From assembly GCA_030685235.1 (NCBI GenBank), contig MU839205.1, forward strand, positions 1-64,000: a stretch of DNA of 64,000 nt, in the 5' to 3' direction. Both the position numbers and the translations under genes were made by a program. Source of the DNA: Copromyces sp. CBS 386.78. Taxonomy: Eukaryota > Ascomycota > Sordariomycetes > Sordariales > Sordariaceae. Shown one piece after another: positions 57,967-64,000 of this stretch (the stretch's first letter is position 1; every line of letters starts with the position of its first letter). Under the pieces are notes generated by a model. It saw only the letters and a program-made list of their open reading frames with translations. It was not told the DNA's origin and ran no database searches.

Positions 57967-60380
57967 TCAATCGTTCAAATCCATTTCCTCTAATATCTTA
58001 TCGTAGTTAGTAACCTCTACAAGCAGTATCCTGCCTGCCCAAATATCTAGCAACCTCCATAGTATCTTCCTATATAGTAAAGCTAAAGATTCCTCTACCC
58101 TTTTATCTATCGGCTTAATTAGTATACGAACGGTCGTAACGCCGTCGGGGAACGGAGTAGATAAATCGATTACGGCCGTAGTCTCCCATCGTACCAAGCG
58201 GACGGAACGCCGTCTAGGAGGCTTAAAAGCGGTCTCGGAGGCCTCGAGAGCGGGCTTAGGATTGGGTACCGGGGCAATACTAGTAATATACTCGGGCCAT
58301 TACCGTAATTCGGGAAGTACCAGTTTATCGGGATTTCCTTATAGAAGCGTAGGATTATTTCCTCGCAATTAATAACGTTAACCTTAAATTCCTAAGTTGG
58401 TTAGTAATCGCTTTTCTATTATATATAGTAGTACTAATAAATATTATTACCTAATTAAGTATAATTAATAAACTTTTCGAAATCCTATTCTGTATATTCT
58501 TCGTAATTATTTATATAAATTATAATTTTACTATTATTTACTTTAACGTTTATTAAAGTATTTTAGCTAAGGAAGCCTCTGCTAATCTAGGGTTGAACTA
58601 TTAAAACGTAAAAAATAAGGGCGTATTTTATATTCGAAGGTAGGGCGAAATAAACTATATAAAACTCCGCTTATATAACTTTAAACGGGCCTTCCTATCG
58701 AAGGTAAAGCTTTAGTATCGGGCGGCCGTTAGCGAGGTTAATCGTATTAAAGAGTATTAAATCCCCTTCCTTATATTTAAAGGAGTCGATTCAATAACGG
58801 TTAACGTTATTTTCGTACTATACCTAAGTACGTTTTATTTATTATAATACAAAATTCTAAATCGTTTAAAAGCAACTAACTAGTTCGTTAACCTTATAAT
58901 ACTCTTTTAATTAGGCGGGTAATAAGTTTAGATATAGCGGGGTACGAAGCTTTATACCTATTCAAAGGTAAAAACTATAATTGGCGAAGAAGGGCAAAAC
59001 GCTAGTCGATAATAATATTACATTATTACTTATAAATTTAGCGAAAGGAAGCTATTTAGCCTAGTTAATTTATATCTAATTAATATAAAGACGAAGGAAT
59101 TATTCTATCTCTACATTAATACGCTCTATCTAAACGTTAGTCTAAGGGTGGAAAGCGGAGGTCAATTTGCGGGTAACGGCTAACTACTCATATAGAATAC
59201 TCTAAAAATATAAAACGAATTACGTATTACGATTAGAAAGAATTATATCCAGTAAACTATAAAGGTAGTATACCCAGTTAATAAAGCGATTAATTAATTC
59301 CTTAACCTCTAAAATTACTATTAGGATATAGTAACGTATTTTAATTAATCGATTAACGACGATCACGATATATTTAAAGGTTTGGCCGAAGTAGACGCTT
59401 AATAATAGCAAAGTAACGTAGTCAATAGAAATATCTTTCTACGGGGCGAACGAAATTTCGGAAAGTTTAAATAAATTAGCGGATCCTTATTTTAAAAACT
59501 TCGTTTTAGCGTAGGGGAAATAACTTTTATAAAAAACTCTAATATTATAAACCATTCCCTCCTAATAGAAATCGTATTAAAGGAAATTATAAGTCGTATT
59601 ATAACTAAGGTGCCCCGTACTAGGAGAATTATATTAACGACTAATTAGAACGAATTAGAATTCTTTATTATAAGGGTTAATAATAATCCTATTATACTAT
59701 TTAACAACGCCGTTACTAACTACCCAATACTCCGTAAATACTTTATAAAAGACCTTCTTAATATTTAGAGTCCATTATCTATAAGCGGGGTCCGCGAAGT
59801 AAGAAACTAATTCTTAGAAGAAAATAGAGGTTTTATAACTATTTAGGATAATATTATTAATAGATTTATTATCGTAGTCGCTTATTAGGCAGAGTAAAAA
59901 GTTTGAAGGGTCGTTTAAGCACCCCTCCTCGAACTACGCGGGGTTTAAAAGGGCGTATTAATAGATTATTAAACGGCTATTGTCGCTATTAGTAAGGCAA
60001 TTATTAGGTTTACGGCTTAGGGTATTAGGGCGAAGATTTTAGGGGCCCGGAGTGTATTTAATAAGGAAATTAAATTATAATAGGAATTAAGATTATTTTA
60101 TATAACGTTAAGTAAATTACTTATTAGTTATAAACGTTTAGAAATTTTTATAATCCGTTAAAATATTAAAAGGCTATTAGGCTCCTTCGAATTCCGGTCT
60201 CTATTCTTCTAGTATTTTAATAATAGCGAATAATTCTTTATTATATATATTATAATTATATTTTTAAATTATATATTTAGATAAGAAGTAGGTAATAGGG
60301 TAAAGAATATTATTATTACTATATTAAGATAAAGTACCTCCCGTAGCCTAATTAGAAATATTTATTTCGATTACTATTTT
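57967..60380 (-). pseudogene. Gyp-F pol, 3' half (RNase H, integrase, C-terminal tail)
   Basis: The last 76 codons are open (58197 down to 57967, from MVRWETTAVIDLSTPFPDGV) and end in a normal stop. This is a polyprotein tail rather than a separate gene, since the frame upstream is continuous with pol apart from stops. The GPF/chromo-like part is at about 58400-58800 and integrase at about 58900-59650; the frame at 59220-59411 is part of its core and reads VIVVVNRLIKIRYY. RNase H is at about 60000-60380. Damage is lighter at the extreme C-terminus. Confidence 0.75.
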
Positions 60381-62700
60381 TTTAAATTAGTCGTAGAGCT
60401 TTAATACGGGTCCGCTAATGAAAGCCTATTTTAAAACTTTAAAAACGGAATTATACGCGGTGGATTATAATTATATAGCATCCTTCTTTGTAAATTCATA
60501 TAGCGGCCTTACTATTATTGAAAAATCCTTAATAAAACAGCAGTAAAAATTTACGAAGTTTAAAAAGGACTATAGGGATTTCTTAAATTAGGGTACCGCC
60601 TAATTAATAATAACTTTAACTTTATTTAGATTTATTTCAATACCCCCTAATATAATAATAAGGCCTAAATATTTCGTTCGTATCGTATAAAATTCATATT
60701 TATTAATATTAACGTTAAAGCTTACTTTAGCTAATTAGTTGAAGACGTCGTTAATATACCGTTCGTAATCTTTAACGTTATTAGAGTAAATTAGAACGTC
60801 GTCGAAATAGGCGGTCGTATAAACGTTGAAAATATTATAAAAGATATCATTAATATAATTTTAGAATGCCCCGGGGGCGCTTTATAAATTAAATAGTATT
60901 ACTAACGATTCGAATAAGCTAAACCGTATTATAAAGGCTACAAGCTATTCGTATCCTTCTTTAACGTATATACGGTTAAAGGTAATAATAATATCGAATT
61001 TAGTGAATATTTTAATATAATAAATCGCGTTAAAGGTTTCTTTAATTAGCGGTAACGGATATTATAACTTAAAGGTAACGTTATTAATCCCGTAGTAATC
61101 CATACAAATACAGACTCCTCTGCCTAATTTCTTTATAAAAAGGATTAAGGCAGATATTTTTAATTATAATAGCCGGATAAATTTCTTTTATAGTATATTA
61201 TCGATTTATTTTTTAACGATATTAAATTCGTCGGAATTAAAAGGGCGTCCGCGAACGGCTAGGGGTATAGCTCCCGGACGGAATTCGATTTTAAAGTCGT
61301 AAAAACGGTAAGAAGGAAGGGTTTTAACGCCCTCTTAATAAAAAGTATTTATATAATATTAGTACTATTAAAGTAATTTAGCCTAAATCTATATATCAAT
61401 TTTAAAGGGTTTATCGGCTTTTTCGTAAAACTTCGTAATATCTTCCGAAGTGAGCTTACGTAAAATAATACTATTAACGGCGAAATATTTATCGATAATT
61501 TCCTCGCACCGGGGGAAATCGTTATCCGTACTAGTAATCTTAACGGAATTAGAGACTTTAACGGCTTTTAAAATAACTATATCACCTTTACCTACTAAAC
61601 TATCGATCCAACAATAAAAATTACTACCGAAAAACTTCTTATACCTCTAACCCCTCCGTATTAATACCTCCTTAATTATTTCTAGCATTAACTTATTACT
61701 TAAGGCGCACGGGTCTAAAACGCCGTACTCCTCTACGAATTAATCTTCTTCTCATATATACTTAATATCCTCGGCTATATTAGCTCGTATAATATAAATA
61801 ATTTAAAGGCTATACTTCTCTACCAGCTAGTTAAAAGCGGCGGCGAATAGCTCCTTAATATCGTTAAGGTTAATAAAACCTATTAAAATATGGAGGCGAC
61901 GGATTTGGACTTAATAATCTACAGCAACAGTACAGAATCCTCTAACTACCCGGTAAGGCACTAGGACCATCCGTAGTAGAAGAGAAGGGATCACGCCGTA
62001 AGGAACGGCATTAAACATAATAGCCTATCCGGGGCCTGCTAAAGTCTTACCAATCGCAGAAGTCTTCAAACAATAAACAATTCGATTACAAAAACGGTTA
62101 AACCATTAACGAACTATTCGTCTTACAATTACAACGATAGAAATACAGCGTAAAATATCCGCTTATAATTCAACGTCGGGTTCACCCTCGTCTAGGACCT
62201 CCTTAAAAATAGCCTTCTTAAACCTTAAATTTAATACATTAAACTAAGCTAAAAATATTTCCCGCTTAGTATTAGGGATCCCCTTTAAGAAGTAACCGCG
62301 TCTTTTATAAGCTACAGTAAACTAGAGCGAATCATAAAGCTATAAAATACTTAGCGAATAATAGACTAACTATAAGTAGCCTAAAATAATGGGGTTATCT
62401 TCGGCTAGGTCGTAAATAAATAAGTTAATAATTTCGTAATAATAGCCTATCCCTATCGTAAATCTTATAAAATAGGTAATATTACCCTTAGCGGGGCCTC
62501 CGTCGGCGAAATATAGGATTTTAAATATTATAAACTTATAGAAAGGGAATTAATAACGGTAGGCAAAACGTCTATTAATAAAACCTAGAACGGTATAACC
62601 GCTATCGATTAACCTTAAACAATATACTTTACACAATCTATCGGACAAATAAATAGAGAGGTTTAATAAATTAGGGTATTTATAACGGCTATTTATAGAA
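60381..62700 (-). pseudogene. Gyp-F reverse transcriptase and protease region
   Basis: The minus-strand frame gives GAFQNYINDIFYNIFNV, then AYFDDVLIYSN. The catalytic YFDD (complement of 60798-60809) is intact, unlike all the other gypsy copies here. KYLGLII and a conserved post-box stretch follow at about 60680. Upstream (61100-61700) the RT N-terminus is readable with stops. Between about 61700 and 62700 lie the linker and protease; I could not fix the protease Asp. Numerous Gln-to-stop changes still disable the gene. Confidence 0.78.
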
Positions 62701-64000
62701 GATCTATAAATTTCAACTATATTTAACTATATAGTAATACTACCCTCCTCCCTTTATCCTATAGATAATTACCTTTAATCGCAATTTAATTTAGAAGTTA
62801 CACATTTCCCTACTAATTAATATAATTAATTTCGTTACTTTAAATAGGGCCAACAAAGCCGGGGACGTACACGGGGACCGGGGCCTACTAATACTACGGC
62901 GCTGCAATATTATTATTATTATTAACCGCCTAAATATTTATAGCGTTAATTTAATACTACTAACCGTAACCCTACTAGCCGTAACCCTATTAACCGTAGC
63001 CGTACTAACCTTACTAAAGAATAGAATTATTATTACCGCCTCTACTACCGCTTCTACTACCGCCCCTACCGCCACAACCGCTACGACTACTACGGACAGA
63101 AGTAAAAGGATCTTTATTAAAATTAATATAGCTACGGCAAGCAATTAAAAAATAATTTTTACGACCGCAACGGGTATATACGCTAATCTTTATACGATAT
63201 TCAAAAATTTCTTAAGAAATTATACCGCGTATTATAATATTAATAGCGGATATAGAATTAAGGTCTATTGCGTTACCGCTCTAATTAACGGGCTATTCCG
63301 TAAACGAAATAATATTATAATTATTCGAAGAAAATAATTTATAAAATAAGTTAACGAACTTCTCATAATAAATATTATCTTTATAGCTCTAAGCTAATAA
63401 GCGGGTTATTTAAAACTATTTACCGTAATCGTTATCGGTAAGAAGCGGGTATTAGTAAACGATAATATTACAAATAGCTTTAATAACTTTATTACGAAGG
63501 ATATATACCTTTATAGTATTATTTATATTGTATTAATCGATAAGAATAGTAAAATAATCCTCGAAAACGGCCCAATATATATCTTTAATTATTTTTAAAT
63601 CGTTTAGCTCGCAACGAACAATAATAATAAGGTCGGAATTATCGTACTTAGTATTAAATTCCTTAAAAAAATCTATAACGGTCTACTATTTCTATTTAAT
63701 ATTATTAATTAAATATTCGAAAATATTAGTTAACGCCGATTCAATAGCCGCGAAAGGGGGGCCTTCAAAGTATTTAATAATATACGAAAAATATTTAAAT
63801 TTAAAGGCGAAATAAATCGGCTCGTTAATCCAATATAGTTTAACCTTTATACGTTAGAAATAATACTTCTCCGTTTTCTCTAATAAAATAATTCCTTTAC
63901 TATTGAACGGAATAATATACGTACGTAATTATACCAACCTATAGCCGCTACTGTTACTACTTATAGTCGCTATAATAAGTACTTTAATTTTTTAAACTTA
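62701..64000 (-). pseudogene. Gyp-F gag (partial), with zinc knuckle and Gly/Arg/Ser-rich tail
   Basis: A zinc knuckle reads YIRCGRKNYFLIACRS on the minus strand near 63130-63180; two Cys remain. It is followed by an Arg/Gly/Ser-rich tail (63000-63110) like RGG RNA-binding tails. The 68-codon frame at 62938-63144 is the same DNA read in another frame. The N-terminal part runs on to the window edge. Confidence 0.65.

Larger units (their letters stand above)
57686..64000 (-). mobile_element. Gyp-F: minus-strand Ty3/gypsy element, running off the window
   Basis: The 3' LTR is at 57686-57906. The complement of TTATCCCCCCTCAAAAG right after it is a strong polypurine tract. From there pol and gag follow on the minus strand to the window end, where gag is still being read, so the 5' LTR lies outside. 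The left flank ACTAA (57681-57685) is the expected target duplication, not testable here. It is inserted in Gyp-E integrase and is one of the youngest elements by nesting. Parts of it are less mutated than the other gypsy copies. Confidence 0.9.

Noticed and set aside
57967..58197. 76-codon minus frame as an independent gene
   Set aside because: It is continuous with Gyp-F pol and lies just before the polypurine tract, so it is the polyprotein C-terminus.

Overview
The window looks like one AT-rich, transposon-filled stretch of a filamentous ascomycete genome that has gone through repeat-induced point mutation (RIP). Almost every coding block reads through as a recognisable retroelement protein, but with TAA/TAG in place of Gln and G:C-to-A:T changes at key residues (Asp to Asn in reverse transcriptase motifs, Cys and His to Tyr in zinc knuckles). 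CpG is kept while TpA is very common. I found no convincing host gene, rRNA gene or intact tRNA gene. The gypsy, copia, LINE and pogo/Fot1-type elements, together with RIP, fit Pezizomycotina; no species can be named from this sequence.

The layout is a set of nested insertions, most of them closed by matching target-site duplications (TSDs). (1) 1-240: a (TAAAAA)n satellite and a short repeated segment. (2) 241-19151: the 3' part of a LINE (LINE-1). It is interrupted by a solo LTR (851-1507, TSD ATAAG) that carries its own small TIR element, and by gypsy Gyp-A (1992-18987, TSD TTAAT). Gyp-A holds a hAT-like element (2502-3830, 8-bp TSD) and a second gypsy, Gyp-B (8749-17218, TSD AAACC). Gyp-B carries a 426-bp hAT-type MITE (13252-13677, 8-bp TSD). 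(3) 19152-26250: LINE-2, containing a 3.3-kb pogo/Fot1-like transposon (19636-22923, TSD TA) and a small minus-strand LTR element (23611-25752, TSD TTTAA). (4) 26255-26846: an unassigned, little-mutated island with a minisatellite and an A/T homopolymer tract. (5) 26847-44476: minus-strand gypsy Gyp-C, split by the full-length LINE-3 (29753-43667, 15-bp TSD), which is itself split by gypsy Gyp-D (36469-43607, TSD AGTAC). (6) 44477-57685: plus-strand gypsy Gyp-E inside Gyp-C, split by a minus-strand copia element (46891-53425, TSD ATAAG). The copia element holds an unmutated LINE 3' fragment (48614-49112, 16-bp TSD) and a foldback element (about 49890-50732). (7) 57686-64000: minus-strand gypsy Gyp-F, inserted in Gyp-E and running off the window.

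These parts do not form a cellular pathway; together they record successive insertion, RIP and re-insertion. The most interesting signal is that in Gyp-A, Gyp-B, Gyp-D and Gyp-E the base run just after the 5' LTR is complementary to a short motif inside the same element's own LTR, and the two sites vary together between families. This suggests self-primed reverse transcription of the Tf1/sushi kind. The copia element instead has a site fitting a half-molecule of initiator tRNA-Met. Other points worth a second look are an LTR pair in which only one copy is mutated, a foldback element holding telomere-like repeats and a tRNA-like A/B-box sequence, and a GC palindrome shared by two gypsy 3' regions.
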